Positions 18,705 through 28,395 are shown, counted from the stretch's first letter. The stretch: 64,000 bases of DNA from Ga0077555 sp050250755 (GCA_050250755.1 JBFWOB010000034.1:4322-68321); one strand, 5' to 3'. Made by a program: numbers and translations. Notes: generated from the sequence alone by a model not told the origin.

Positions 18705-19726
18705 CTAGCGCCAGCCGAGGGCCGGAGCCACGTGCTTCAGGATAGCGTCGATGATATGCGTGTTGTAGGCGACGCCGAGCTGGTTGGGGACGGTCAGGAG
18801 GAGCGTGTCAGCCTCGGTAATGGCCTCATCGTCTGTCAGTTGCTCGACGAGCTTATCGGGCTCGTCAGCGTAGCTGCGACCAAAAATCGCCCGCTTTTCC
18901 GGCTCGATGAAGCCGAACTGGTCGTCTTCCTTGCCTCCGTGACCGAAATAGGCACGATCCATATCATTGACCAGCGCGAAGATGCTCCGGCTGATGGAAA
19001 TGCGCGGCTCGCGCTTGTGGCCAGCGGCCTTCCACGCCTCGCGGAACGCGCGGATCTGCTCCGCCTGCTGGACGTGAAAGGGCTTTCCGCTTTCATCAAA
19101 CTTCAAGGTTGAGCTTTGCAAATTCATGCCAAGCTTGGCTGCCCACTCAGCGGTGGCATTCGTGGCCGCTCCCCACCAGATCCGCTCACGCAGGCCCTCC
19201 GCGTGTGGCTCGAGGCGCAACAGGCCCGGCGGGTTCGGAAACATCGGACGCGGGTTGGGCTGAGCGAAGCCCTCGCCCCCCAACAGGCTGAAGAACACTT
19301 CCGTATGACGACGGGCCATGTCGGCATCGGTCTGGCCCTCGGACGGCTGGTAACCGAAGTATCGCCAGCCATCGATCACCTGCTCCGGCGAGCCGCGACT
19401 GATGCCGAGTTGCAAGCGCCCGCCAGCGATGAGATCTGCCGCGCCAGCATCTTCGGCCATATAGAATGGGTTCTCATAGCGCATATCGATGACCGCTGTG
19501 CCAATCTCGATGCGGCTGGTCTTCGCACCGACGGCCGCCAGCAGTGCAAACGGCGAACTGAGCTGGCGCGCGAAGTGGTGAACGCGGAAGTACGCCCCGT
19601 CCGCGCCCAGTTCCTCAGCAGCGACGGCCAGATCGATGGACTGCAACAGTGCGTCGGAAGCCGACCGCGTCTGCGACTGGGGCGAAGGCGCCAGTGCCCG
19701 AACGACAGGAATCCGATCTTCTTCAT
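18705..19726 (-). pseudogene. Luciferase-like flavin-dependent monooxygenase, frameshifted near codon 12
   Basis: The gene belongs to the bacterial luciferase-like (LLM) FMN-dependent oxidoreductases. The body from 19646 to 18705 is intact (313 residues; QSIDLAVAAEELGADGAYFR, then RRLQLGISRGSPEQVIDGWR-type motifs). The family N-terminus, MKKIGFLSFGHW, is encoded from an ATG at 19726 but in another frame. In the body frame the sequence just before reads APSPQSQTRSASDALL, the expected continuation. One missing G after the TGG codon (near 19690) explains the break. This is either a real inactivating or attenuating deletion or a sequencing error. The TTG at 19646 is a poor alternative start, since it would remove the first beta strand. 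Confidence 0.75.
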
Positions 19727-19815
19727 GAACCGCTGCCTATGGTGGTTCCAAGACGCGCGAAGCCAGCAATAAGCATTTCGCCCTCGCAATTCTCAAACTG
19801 CCGCTAGCATGAACA

Positions 19816-19850
19816 ATGCGTCTCAGCAGGGCCGGACTACCGAGACGCAT
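19816..19850 (-). terminator. Stem-loop terminator downstream of lon
   Basis: ATGCGTCTC (19816-19824) and GAGACGCAT (19842-19850) form a perfect 9-base stem. An inner G-T wobble and four more pairs extend it to about 14 pairs with a 7-base loop. It starts 7 bases after the lon stop on the minus strand and is followed by TTGTTC, a weak T tract. Position and stability fit a terminator for the hsp20-lon operon. Confidence 0.6.
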
Positions 19851-19856
19851 GTGATC

Positions 19857-22268
19857 CTATTCTGCCGCAGCCGCCTTGTCTGAGGTGTCCGCTAAGCCAG
19901 CGGCGATCGCATCATCGACTTTTTCCAGCCAGATGAATTCGAGCCGATTGCGGACTTCTTCGGGAATGTCGTTGAAGTCTCGCCGGTTGCGGGCGGGCAA
20001 CATGACTCGCGTGATCCCGGCTGCCGCCGCTGCGACGACCTTTTCCTTGATGCCGCCCACGGGAAGTACCAGCCCTCGCAGGCTGATTTCCCCAGTCATG
20101 GCTGTGTCGCTGCGCACGGGGCGCCCGGTCAATAAAGAAACAAGCGCCGTGAACATGGCGACCCCGGCACTTGGGCCATCCTTGGGCGTCGCGCCTGCCG
20201 GCACATGCACATGGACGTCATTCTTTTCAATCAGGGATTCGCTGATGTCGAGTGATGCCGCGCGGTTCTTGACGATGCTGAACGCGGCCTGGGCGCTCTC
20301 ACGCATGACCTCGCCCAACTGTCCCGTGAGGATAAGATGGCCCCGTCCCGGAAAGCGGGTCGCCTCGATAAAAAGGATATCGCCGCCCACAGGCGTCCAG
20401 GCGAGACCCGTGGCTACGCCCGGAACGCTGGTGCGCATGGCGACATCGTTTTCGAACCGCGGCGGGCCAAGGATTGCGTCGAGATCGCCCACGGAAATCC
20501 GCACCTTCGTCGCGCTACCTTCGGCGATTTGGACCGCCGCATGGCGCAGCGCGCGACCGATCTCACGCTCAAGGCTGCGTACACCAGCCTCGCGGGTATA
20601 GTCGCCGATGATACGCAGCAGCGCTTCGTCGTCGATCTCGACCTGTTCCGGCGTCAGGCCATTTGCCTCCAATTGCCGGCGCACCAGATAGCGCCGTGCG
20701 ATCTGGAGCTTTTCGCCCTCGGTGTAGCCCCCAAGGCTGATGATCTCCATCCGGTCGTAAAGGGGACCGGGCAGCGTCTCCAGCATGTTGGCGGTGGCGA
20801 TGAACACCACACGGGACAGATCGAACGGCACGCCCAGATAATTGTCCCGGAACGTGCCGTTCTGCTCGGGATCGAGCACTTCGAGCATGGCCGCCGAGGG
20901 ATCGCCCTGGACGCCGCGCCCCATCTTGTCGATCTCATCCAGCATCATCACGCAATCGCGGGCCTTGGCCTTGCGGATCGCCTGGATGATGTTGCCGGGC
21001 AGCGCACCGATATAGGTGCGGCGATGTCCTCGGATTTCCGCCTCGTCATGGACGCCGCCCAGGCTGACGCGCACGAAGGGGCGATCCATCGCCCGGGCGA
21101 TAGATTTACCGAGCGAGGTCTTGCCGACGCCAGGTGGTCCGAGGAAGCACAAGATCGGCGCCTTGCCGTTGGGCGCTAATTTGCGCACCGCGAGGTATTC
21201 GATGATGCGGCGCTTGATCTTGTCGAGCCCGAAGTGATCCTCGTCGAGGATGCGTCTGGCATTTGCAACATCGATGGGCTTTTCGTCCGGCAATGCCCAG
21301 GGCAATTCGATCAGCCAATCGAGATAGGTGCGCACCATGCCCGCTTCGGCAGCCGCTTCGGGCATGCGCTCGTAACGGTGCAACTCTTTGCGGGCGATTT
21401 CCTCAACCTCCGGCGGCATCCGTGCGTTGGTTATCGCCTCGCTGAGATCGGCGATTTCCGGCCCGCGGCCTTCATTGTCGCCGAGCTGCTTTTGGATCGA
21501 CGCCATTTGCTCGCGCAGGATCGCCTCGCGCTGCCGCTCGTCGAGTGACACTTTGGTCTGGCGGTCGATTTCCTGCGTCAACCGCAGCACTTCCAGCCGC
21601 TGCGCCAGATATCGGGACACCTTATCGAGACGCGCCGAAACGTCGATGGTTTCGAGCAGTTCCTGTTTCTCGTCGGGCTTGATATCGAGATAGGCGGCAA
21701 CCAGATCGGCGAGGGCGCCCGGCGCAGTGGCCGCCTGTAGCGCCGCGATCATCTCTTGCGGCACCTGTGGCAGGAGTTGGAGGCCTTCCATGGCCTGCTG
21801 GCGCAGATGGATAGTCCGGGCCTCAATCTGTGGTGAGAGTTCTTCAGGCTGGTCGATGTATTCCACGCGCGCAATGAAATAGGGTTTCTCGCGGATGAAA
21901 TCGATCACGCGGAACCGCTGCTTGCCTTGCAGGATAAGATGATGATTGCCGTCTGGCGTGTTGACGTATCGCAGGACGTTGGCGACCGTGCCAGTGCGGT
22001 GCAGATCAGACGCCGTCGGTTCGGCAATCTCCGCATCGCGCTGCATCAGAACTCCGACCGGCCGCTCTTCGCGCAACGCTTGCTGGGCGGCCAGGATGGA
22101 AGCTTCCCGACCTATGGTGACCGGGAAAACCGTGCCAGGGAAGACGATCGCCTCGCGTACCGCCAGGACGATTATGGTATCGCCCGGCGGCACCGGCGCT
22201 GGCAACGAGGCGCCGTCAGCGCCGACGCCAGATTCTGCAGCCCGGATCAGATGGTCGAGATGGAACAT
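19857..22268 (-). CDS. lon: ATP-dependent protease Lon
   Basis: Lon degrades misfolded and regulatory proteins in the cytoplasm. From the chosen start the protein has 803 residues. It has a LAN substrate-binding domain (to about 205), a coiled linker, and an AAA+ module with Walker A GPPGVGKT (377-384) and Walker B VMMLDEIDK. The protease domain has the catalytic dyad S700 (KDGPSAG) and K741 (GGIKEKV). I preferred the ATG at 22268 (MFHLDHL) because a strong GAGGGGAA site precedes it. The ATG at 22286 overlaps the hsp20 stop as TGATG and would add six residues. An additional lon elsewhere in the genome is possible, since this one is paired with hsp20. Confidence 0.95.
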   Translation of the reverse strand: MFHLDHLIRAAESGVGADGASLPAPVPPGDTIIVLAVREAIVFPGTVFPVTIGREASILAAQQALREERPVGVLMQRDAEIAEPTASDLHRTGTVANVLRYVNTPDGNHHLILQGKQRFRVIDFIREKPYFIARVEYIDQPEELSPQIEARTIHLRQQAMEGLQLLPQVPQEMIAALQAATAPGALADLVAAYLDIKPDEKQELLETIDVSARLDKVSRYLAQRLEVLRLTQEIDRQTKVSLDERQREAILREQMASIQKQLGDNEGRGPEIADLSEAITNARMPPEVEEIARKELHRYERMPEAAAEAGMVRTYLDWLIELPWALPDEKPIDVANARRILDEDHFGLDKIKRRIIEYLAVRKLAPNGKAPILCFLGPPGVGKTSLGKSIARAMDRPFVRVSLGGVHDEAEIRGHRRTYIGALPGNIIQAIRKAKARDCVMMLDEIDKMGRGVQGDPSAAMLEVLDPEQNGTFRDNYLGVPFDLSRVVFIATANMLETLPGPLYDRMEIISLGGYTEGEKLQIARRYLVRRQLEANGLTPEQVEIDDEALLRIIGDYTREAGVRSLEREIGRALRHAAVQIAEGSATKVRISVGDLDAILGPPRFENDVAMRTSVPGVATGLAWTPVGGDILFIEATRFPGRGHLILTGQLGEVMRESAQAAFSIVKNRAASLDISESLIEKNDVHVHVPAGATPKDGPSAGVAMFTALVSLLTGRPVRSDTAMTGEISLRGLVLPVGGIKEKVVAAAAAGITRVMLPARNRRDFNDIPEEVRNRLEFIWLEKVDDAIAAGLADTSDKAAAAE

Positions 22269-22285
22269 GGATCTTCCCCTCGTCA

Positions 22286-22690
22286 TCAGACGCTCTTGCG
22301 CAGGCTAAACACCAGGCAGCCATTGGCCGCGCTACGCTTCACCGAGCTGTAACGGCCGGCCGGCAAGGGAATGCTGCGCTCGAATCGACCTTGTGGCAGT
22401 TCCAGCCGATGAATGATGGCGTTGCGCAATTGCGGCGGATGCGGACGACGGCCTGCGATAAGCAAATAGTCACCATCGATTGCGGCATCCACCGAGTCCG
22501 GGTCTATGCCGGGCAAGGCTACCAGGATCAGCACTTCGTCGGCGAGTTCCAGCACATCCACGGGAGGCTCCCACGCGGCCTGCTGCGCTGCTGCGTGCGG
22601 CTGGAAGAAGTTGCGATGCATGCGTTCGGCTCGCGTTAACATGGCGATAGCCTCCGCCCACATCAAGCTGTTGGGATTATCACGCCTCAT
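22286..22690 (-). CDS. Hsp20/alpha-crystallin small heat-shock protein
   Basis: This 134-residue chaperone binds unfolding proteins without ATP. The alpha-crystallin core is recognisable from about residue 42 (WEPPVDVLELADEVLILVAL, then PGIDPDSVDAAIDGDYLLIAG). The closing strands are LPQGRFERSIPLP and GCLVFSLRK. The N-terminal arm is short and the usual C-terminal IxI tail is missing. The gene overlaps the lon reading frame by one base, so a small chaperone and a protease are expressed together. An AGAGGAAG site precedes the start at a rather long spacing. Confidence 0.88.
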   Translation of the reverse strand: MRRDNPNSLMWAEAIAMLTRAERMHRNFFQPHAAAQQAAWEPPVDVLELADEVLILVALPGIDPDSVDAAIDGDYLLIAGRRPHPPQLRNAIIHRLELPQGRFERSIPLPAGRYSSVKRSAANGCLVFSLRKSV

Positions 22691-22818
22691 CTCGAATACT
22701 CTTCCTCTCGATCCATTCGAACCGCCGTTCCATCTGCTGTGGCGCCATTGTGAGATGGGTTAGAATTGGGTGCCTTCTTCAGGATGCTCGTAGACATGAC
22801 AATTCGGCACGGCCATTC

Positions 22819-23133
22819 TTACCCAGACATTTCAGAACGGGTAGAGATGAGCGCCCCACTGGGGCGTGACCCAATGCGCCCGATAAACTTCCTCATCGCC
22901 CATTCGCCATTGAACCACTCCAGACCTGAATTCTTTTCACTGCCGAAGGGAGCGTTGGCGTGATCGCCAAGGGTAATGGGATTGATATGGGTCATGCCCG
23001 CAACGATACCACGGGTAAAGCGCATGCCACGTTCGAAATCATTCGTGAACACCGCGCTCGACAGCCCGTATTCGGTCGCGTTCGCGAGTTCAAGCGCATG
23101 ATTTTCATTCCGCGCTTTCAGGATCGGCAGCAC
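22819..23133 (-). pseudogene. C-terminal fragment of an aldehyde dehydrogenase
   Basis: The frame encodes only the last ~100 residues of an NAD(P)-aldehyde dehydrogenase: LANATEYGLSSAVFTNDFER, then GMTHINPITLGDHANAPFG and NGEWAMRKFIG. These match the C-terminal oligomerisation and cofactor segment of benzaldehyde/vanillin dehydrogenase-like enzymes. The catalytic Cys/Glu region is absent. Just upstream, another frame reads AGISPRSEQTG, which looks like the expected preceding segment out of frame. The copy is therefore both truncated and frameshifted and should be non-functional. Confidence 0.8.
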
Positions 23134-23322
23134 CGGCCCGTCTGCTCGCTTCTGGGGGAGATGCCCGCGAGCAACCTCAAAGGAGCCTCGCCGGCCGCCC
23201 TTCTCAGTGAGTTGGGGTTCTGTGGTCCGCGCAGATGAATTTGCCCGGCGGCAATATCCGGTCTACGCTCTGCTTGGCGATGCATTCCAATAAATGTTCC
23301 ATTTTGGCAGAGGGAACAAACC

Positions 23323-23838
23323 ATGGATAAAAAGGCCGCAAAGCAGCTCCGCGAGTCTCCATTGAAGACGCCCACTGACCTCAAGTCGAATGCCACACGC
23401 GATATTGAGGGAGCGCTCAATCTCGTTCTGGCCGATGTTTTTGCCCTATATCTGAAGACGAAGAATTTTCACTGGCACATGTCAGGTCCGCATTTCAGAG
23501 ACTATCATCTTCTGCTCGACGAACAGGCAGACCAGATCTTCGCCATGACCGACCCGCTTGCCGAACGCGTACGCAAGCTGGGCGGAACGACACTCCGCTC
23601 AGTCGGCCATATCGCCAGGTTGCAGCGGGTCCTCGACAACGACGCCGATTTCGTGACACCCGAAGACATGCTGGCGGAATTGCGTGACGATAACGAGCAA
23701 CTGGCAGCCCGTATGCGCGAAACCCATTCCGTATGCGACGAGCACAGCGATGTGGCGAGCGCCAGCCTGCTGGAAGTCTGGATTGATGAGGCCGAACGCC
23801 GGACATGGTTCCTGTTCGAGACGACTCGCCGCGACTAA
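23323..23838 (+). CDS. dps: Dps-family DNA-binding ferritin-like protein
   Basis: Dps oxidises and stores iron as a dodecamer and protects DNA in starvation and oxidative stress. The 171-residue protein has the ferroxidase ligands in KNFHWHMSGPHFRDYHLLLD followed by DEQADQIFAMTDPLAERVRK. A lysine-rich N-terminal tail (MDKKAAKQL) could bind DNA. Length and motif spacing are normal. It stands alone, convergent with hmuS. Confidence 0.93.
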   Translation: MDKKAAKQLRESPLKTPTDLKSNATRDIEGALNLVLADVFALYLKTKNFHWHMSGPHFRDYHLLLDEQADQIFAMTDPLAERVRKLGGTTLRSVGHIARLQRVLDNDADFVTPEDMLAELRDDNEQLAARMRETHSVCDEHSDVASASLLEVWIDEAERRTWFLFETTRRD

Positions 23839-24078
23839 TCTCGAGCAAGCAGACTTTCACCGGAACTCAGGAGAATCTGGCCTCGCGCGACATGGCATTC
23901 TTTGCCTCGCTCACCAATCTGGTGATGGAAGGTTGCCGCTTTCGCGCGGAGGCGTTTCACTGGCTCGTTCCAGAATTCCGCTTCAGCAGGATGCGATCGA
24001 CCGACAAAGGTCTGCCGCCGCATCCCACAGATAGCTCGCACCGACGCCGACATCCGCCGGCCGGTGCAATGCCTGACT

Positions 24079-25113
24079 TCAGGCGACCTTGGCCTGAAGC
24101 CGCGGTAGTGCTTCCACAATCTCGACCCAGCGCGGCGCATCGAGCCCTTTCTGCTTGATGCCAAAGAACTGCACGATCAGGGAGCCATTGGCACCGTAAG
24201 CTTCCACCGACGTCACCTGGCCGAGGTCAGTCGGCTTACGCACGGCCCACAGACTGGTGATGTGATCGAGCCGCAAATGCATGTGGAAGTTCTCGTCCAT
24301 GACGTTGAGCCAGGGACCAACCATCTTCACGTTCTTGATCGGCCCGCCGTGAATCTGCACGCAGCCGCGGCTGCCGGCGAAAACCATGATCGGCAGCGAT
24401 TCGGCCACCGCGACGTCGACCAACTGCGACGTTGCGCTCAGATCGAGGGGCCAGGTGAAGGTGTTCTCGGCCATAGCCACCGCGTCGAAGCGGGGTAGCT
24501 TCAGCCGCCGCAGCATCGGATAGAAGTCATGGGTATCGGTAAGCTTGCTCCAGGACTCGTTGAGTTCCTCGCGGCTCACGGCTTCATTCTTCGCTGTCGG
24601 CAGAATCGGGGCCACCTCGGGTAGCCACACCTTCTGGTCAGGCGAAGCAAGCCGCGCCACTAGCGCGCGGTAACGATCAAGATCGGATGCCGGACGCAAA
24701 TGCACCTTGTGAACGGCGTCGCCAGCCTCGTCGAAGAATTGCAGCGAGTGGCGCGTCTGACCATCCTCGGCGGTTTTTTCAACCGCGAACGCATATTTCC
24801 ATCTCGGCGGAAAGACCCGGAGGTTGATCTCTCCATTGATCACCACACCGGCGCCCTCACCAAGGCGAACGCCCCCATAGGTGCCGATCTTCTCATGCAC
24901 CGCGCTTTCATTGCGGGTCAGCGCCATCACTTCGCCAACCTCGGCAAGCCCATTCAGCGCAGTGGGAACGTCGCAAACCAGACGAACGACGCCTTCGCCG
25001 ACATCTGCCGCGACTAGCTCGGCTTCGGAAATACCAAGCTGCTTGGCGAGATCGCGCTCCCGCATCTCGGCACTCTCACGACGTGCCCGCCGAATCGTCT
25101 CCACGTCCATCAT
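24079..25113 (-). CDS. hmuS: Hemin-degrading factor (HemS/HmuS family)
   Basis: HmuS-type proteins bind heme in the cytoplasm and degrade it or hand it over after import. The protein has about 344 residues and shows the duplicated HemS fold. The first half runs from RERDLAKQLGISEAELVAAD to INLRVFPPRWKYAFAVE. The second half begins at EELNESWSKLTDTHDFYPML, and the heme-contact region is near GCVQIHGGPIKNVKMVGPWL. The ATG pair at 25113 and 25110 follows a GAGAGG site, so the longer frame to 25128 is unlikely. No hmuTUV, heme receptor or tonB lies next to it, and I see no clear Irr or Fur box upstream. Confidence 0.9.
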   Translation of the reverse strand: MMDVETIRRARRESAEMRERDLAKQLGISEAELVAADVGEGVVRLVCDVPTALNGLAEVGEVMALTRNESAVHEKIGTYGGVRLGEGAGVVINGEINLRVFPPRWKYAFAVEKTAEDGQTRHSLQFFDEAGDAVHKVHLRPASDLDRYRALVARLASPDQKVWLPEVAPILPTAKNEAVSREELNESWSKLTDTHDFYPMLRRLKLPRFDAVAMAENTFTWPLDLSATSQLVDVAVAESLPIMVFAGSRGCVQIHGGPIKNVKMVGPWLNVMDENFHMHLRLDHITSLWAVRKPTDLGQVTSVEAYGANGSLIVQFFGIKQKGLDAPRWVEIVEALPRLQAKVA

Positions 25114-25610
25114 GACCTCTCTTTCCACCCCACTTCCAAACCAGCGCTACTTGCTCCGCTCTTTCACTGCACAGCGAGCAGCGCGCTTTCCGGGGCAAGT
25201 GTACCCCGCGGAATCCACGTATGGGAACACAAAAGTGGAATATAAAAGTCATGTTTAAATCCAGCGTCCTCCATGACGGCTTTCCCTGGAGGCGCAGTCG
25301 TTTTGTCGCGAGATCGAGCCGGAGGCCTTACGGGCCGAGGCGAAGGAGTGAGTGTGTGATTGACCTGCAATGCTCCGGTAGCGCTCACCCGGAAGCTGTC
25401 TGCAGGTCACTTTTCTCAGAAAGCATGCCGATGACGATGCGGGCGCAAAAATGGCTTCTGTGCGCCCTGCTTCGTTCCGCAATGATGGAGTTTTGGCGTG
25501 GCCCGCAGAATGAAACTGCGCAGCTCTATCGCATCGCGGTGACGTGCTCTCCACACTTCAATTCTTGAGACGTCCCGTGGCACGGGATGGGCCGTCCGGA
25601 TGCTGACCTT
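25114..25610. other. Intergenic region between hmuS and the DUF4387 gene
   Basis: There are about 500 bases without a credible gene. TCCCGT (25573-25578) and ACGGGA (25582-25587) form a perfect 6-base stem with a GGC loop, 24 bases past the end of the DUF4387 gene. It may end that transcript, although no T run follows. The rest must hold the hmuS promoter. Confidence 0.35.
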
Positions 25611-25922
25611 TCAGTCGGGGATCTCGAGCTCGACGAGCGGGCCGTGCTGCTGCCCGCCATAAATGTCGCCGCACTCGCGCGAGCCCTGAACGGCCGGCCG
25701 TGGAATCGATATCTTGATCGCCTTTGCGGCGTCATGCTCGAAGAACAGCACCTCGTTTTCCGAGACACGGTAGAGCTTCGCGAAGCTCTCTCTCGTCAGG
25801 ACTTTGGATCGGCAGACGCGCCGATAGTCCTCATCCGTGTCGAACATGACGTCGAACGTCAGCGTGAAGGGGCCTGCATTCTTGGAACGGATCAGGCGGG
25901 CAAGGTCACCGAGCTTGGCCAT
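25611..25922 (-). CDS. DUF4387 family protein (AtuA partner)
   Basis: This small protein of 103 residues matches the DUF4387 pattern: AKLGDLARLIRSKNAGPFTLTFDVMF, then the conserved SENEVLFFEHDAAKAIKISIPRP. The ATG at 25922 is two bases past the stop of the AtuA-like gene. DUF4387 proteins are commonly encoded right after or fused to AtuA-type proteins, so I infer a two-subunit enzyme. Its reaction is not established from the sequence. Confidence 0.85.
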   Translation of the reverse strand: MAKLGDLARLIRSKNAGPFTLTFDVMFDTDEDYRRVCRSKVLTRESFAKLYRVSENEVLFFEHDAAKAIKISIPRPAVQGSRECGDIYGGQQHGPLVELEIPD

Positions 25923-25924
25923 AA

Positions 25925-27298
25925 TCAAACCTCCAGGAGTTCGGTGCGGAACATCTCGAGCGGATCATCCGGTTCCACGACATGGTTGAGGTTGAAGCGG
26001 TAGACGGGGCCGCGGTTCACATGCGTGGGCGCCATCGGATAGGCCATGCCGGTGATAAGACCGCGCCATTCCGGAATCGGATAGTGGACGGCAAAATGGG
26101 CGAAGGTCTTTGCGATCGAGTCCGTAATCGCCTCTTGTGCCGTGGTTATCGTGAACACCAGCCCGACCTCATGGCCGATCTGATGGGCCAGTGGCTCCAG
26201 CGGGCCCATGACGCCGTCGCGGCCGTAAACGCGGACGTGAATGTCGTAGTCGTCCGGACCGACTTTGCCGTTGAACATCTCATGCACGCGCACCTTGAAT
26301 TTCTCGCGCATGCCATCGAGCCAGGAATCGAGCTGGCGCAAAATGAAGGGTTCGCGCACACCACCGATGATGAGAGCCTGATAACCCGCGAGTTCGGCGC
26401 CTTCGAGCTTGATCGTGGTCCGGTTCGAGGGCTGGAACTTCGAATTGTAGACGCGCACTGCGCGATTGTTCAGCGCTTCGTAACGCGACGTCAGCGAATC
26501 GATCACGCCATTCGGCTCTGTGATCAGAAACGGGTCGCCGTTCTCGTAAAGCGTGTGAGAGGCGACGCTTTGGGGCGAGCAGGCGACCTCCAGGTCCATC
26601 GGTTCGATATCGAAGTGGTCGTCGCGAATCCAGGCGAAAAGGCTGTCGGGCCGCTTGCGCTGCACGACACACGCCGTTCCGCATTCGAGGATCTTGGCGG
26701 CATGCCAAGCCGCTCCGGGGTTGGCCCCTTTCATGAGCGGAACGCTCGAGAAAAGGGACGTGTCCGAGGCACGCCCACACAGCACGACCTGAGCCCCCTT
26801 GCCGATGGCGTCGGCGATCGGCTCGTGTCCCATCATGCCGACGATATGCGTGCTGCGGTCTATGATCTCGTCGCTGATTGGCGGAGCGGGATGCAGAGGC
26901 GAGATGCGGCCTTCCCGTAGACGCTTCTTCAGATACTCCTTGTCCTGCTCGGACCGCACTAGCGCGAGTTTGAAGGAAAGCCCTTCCTCGCGGGCAATTT
27001 CCAGCGCGATGTCGCGCATCCAATTCACGCCGTCGTCGCCTCCGCCGAAACCGCACGACCCCACGATCAGGGGTACGTCGAGCTTATCGCGGCCGAGCAT
27101 CATCAGACGCAGATCGCGCTTCGTACCTTCGCGCGAGAAATGGGGCTCCCCGCTGCCAAGGTGAGCCGGACCCGCATCGGTCGACCCTCCATCGCAAGCG
27201 ATCACATGAGGTTCGAGCGAAATGCCCCGCTCAAAGGAGGATTCGAGAAAGCCTGAGCCGATCTGGCCCGAAGCTGACAGCACTCTAACTTCGGTCAT
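25925..27298 (-). CDS. Acyclic terpene utilisation AtuA-like protein (DUF1446)
   Basis: This 457-residue protein of the AtuA/DUF1446 family has recognisable landmarks: VIACDGGSTDAGPAHLGSGE near the N-terminus, VGSCGFGGGDDGVNWMRDIA, and VVLCGRASDTSLFS. AtuA is required for citronellol/geraniol breakdown in Pseudomonas, but the wider family occurs in many catabolic clusters of unknown substrate. It is coupled to the DUF4387 gene and lies downstream of an ABC importer, so it probably acts on the imported compound. None of the other atu genes (carboxylase subunits, AtuC) is present, so terpene use is unlikely. Confidence 0.85.
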   Translation of the reverse strand: MTEVRVLSASGQIGSGFLESSFERGISLEPHVIACDGGSTDAGPAHLGSGEPHFSREGTKRDLRLMMLGRDKLDVPLIVGSCGFGGGDDGVNWMRDIALEIAREEGLSFKLALVRSEQDKEYLKKRLREGRISPLHPAPPISDEIIDRSTHIVGMMGHEPIADAIGKGAQVVLCGRASDTSLFSSVPLMKGANPGAAWHAAKILECGTACVVQRKRPDSLFAWIRDDHFDIEPMDLEVACSPQSVASHTLYENGDPFLITEPNGVIDSLTSRYEALNNRAVRVYNSKFQPSNRTTIKLEGAELAGYQALIIGGVREPFILRQLDSWLDGMREKFKVRVHEMFNGKVGPDDYDIHVRVYGRDGVMGPLEPLAHQIGHEVGLVFTITTAQEAITDSIAKTFAHFAVHYPIPEWRGLITGMAYPMAPTHVNRGPVYRFNLNHVVEPDDPLEMFRTELLEV

Positions 27299-27354
27299 GA
27301 TGCACCTATGTCATTGAAACGACGCGGCCGCCGCTGCGGCAGCAGACAAGTCGC

Positions 27355-28395
27355 TCAGCCGAGTTCCTGCAGCGCCTGCTCGACGTACTTCGTCTGGATC
27401 ACCTTGCTGAGATCCGGTGTGCCCTTGATGGCGCCCGCCTTGCGGTAGACCGGCAGCAATTCCTCGAAGTACTCGCGCTTGAAGCCGCCATCGTTCGGCC
27501 AGGCCCCGATTTCCTTGGACAGCTTCTCCCAGATCGGTTTCAACACCGCATCGGTTGCCTCTGCAGCCTTGGGCACTGTCGCATATTGCCGGAAGCCTTT
27601 TGCAAAATACTCATAGTCCGCATTGGCGCGGCGAAACGAGCGGATCATGGCCTTGTTCAAATCGACGGCGGCGCGCTGATTGTCCTTGTCGTCGGCCCAG
27701 ACGCCCGGGACAAGCCACGCCTCGGCAAGGAAGTGCTTGTAGGCCTTCCAAGGTTCGATCAGGACCTTGTAATTGCCCTGCTTCACGATGGATTCGGCCT
27801 GATCGAAATGCACGGGTACCGCGGCGACGCGTCCGGCCAGCAATGCGCGCATGCGCGAACCGGAGCCGCCCATTTCGACGATGGTGGTCTCGTTGATATC
27901 GATGTCATGCTGTCCGAGCACCCCGCTCAGCAGCACGTAAATGAAGTCGCCGCGCGAATTCAGCGCGATCGCATTGTTCTGGTCCTTGAAATCCGCGTAA
28001 GACTTGATCTTGTCGGCATTGACCACGAACACTTGGCTCGTGCTGTTGTAGACAAGCCCGATGAGACGCACATCGGCGCCGGCCTCGGTCGAGGCAATTC
28101 CCGAAACGACGTCGGCGTCACCGGCCTCGGCGGAGCGGCCCACGATCGACTGCGTGATCACTTGCATCGATTCGATGCGGTCGATCTTCGGTTCGGAATA
28201 GCCAAGCTCGAGCAGGCCCTCGCGAATCGCGATCACCTCCGGAACATGGATTGCGAGACTGAAGCCCTGAATGATCAGCTTCAATGAACGCTTCTGCTGC
28301 GCGACCGCGAATGTTCCTGGCAGCGCAAGACCACCAGCCAGCCCCACACCATTGGCGGCTGCGAAGCGAAGCCACTCCCTGCGGGTCATTGCCAT
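27355..28395 (-). CDS. ABC transporter substrate-binding protein (NMT1/SsuA-like), Tat-type signal
   Basis: This is a periplasmic binding protein of 346 residues from the ATG at 28395, which has an AAGGAAA site about 6 bases upstream. The N-terminus TRREWLRFAAANGVGLAGG looks like a twin-arginine-type signal, with RR and then a hydrophobic stretch ending FAVAQQ. The mature part matches the NMT1/ABC-aliphatic-sulfonate fold. It belongs with the ATPase and two permeases upstream (28444-30867). The ligand is unknown and presumably is the substrate of the AtuA/DUF4387 pair. Confidence 0.85.
   Translation of the reverse strand: MAMTRREWLRFAAANGVGLAGGLALPGTFAVAQQKRSLKLIIQGFSLAIHVPEVIAIREGLLELGYSEPKIDRIESMQVITQSIVGRSAEAGDADVVSGIASTEAGADVRLIGLVYNSTSQVFVVNADKIKSYADFKDQNNAIALNSRGDFIYVLLSGVLGQHDIDINETTIVEMGGSGSRMRALLAGRVAAVPVHFDQAESIVKQGNYKVLIEPWKAYKHFLAEAWLVPGVWADDKDNQRAAVDLNKAMIRSFRRANADYEYFAKGFRQYATVPKAAEATDAVLKPIWEKLSKEIGAWPNDGGFKREYFEELLPVYRKAGAIKGTPDLSKVIQTKYVEQALQELG

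Noticed and set aside
20337..21179. 280-codon plus-strand frame opposite lon
   Set aside because: It is a shadow of the lon AAA+ region.
22695..22790. Sigma-32 (heat-shock) promoter before hsp20-lon
   Set aside because: CCTGAA and CCCATCT blocks are present on the minus strand but the spacing is several bases too long, and no ROSE-type thermometer sequence is seen at the ribosome-binding site.
23839..24078. Frame continuing past dps (23805-24158) as a gene
   Set aside because: It overlaps both dps and hmuS and shows no domain; the gap is treated as empty.
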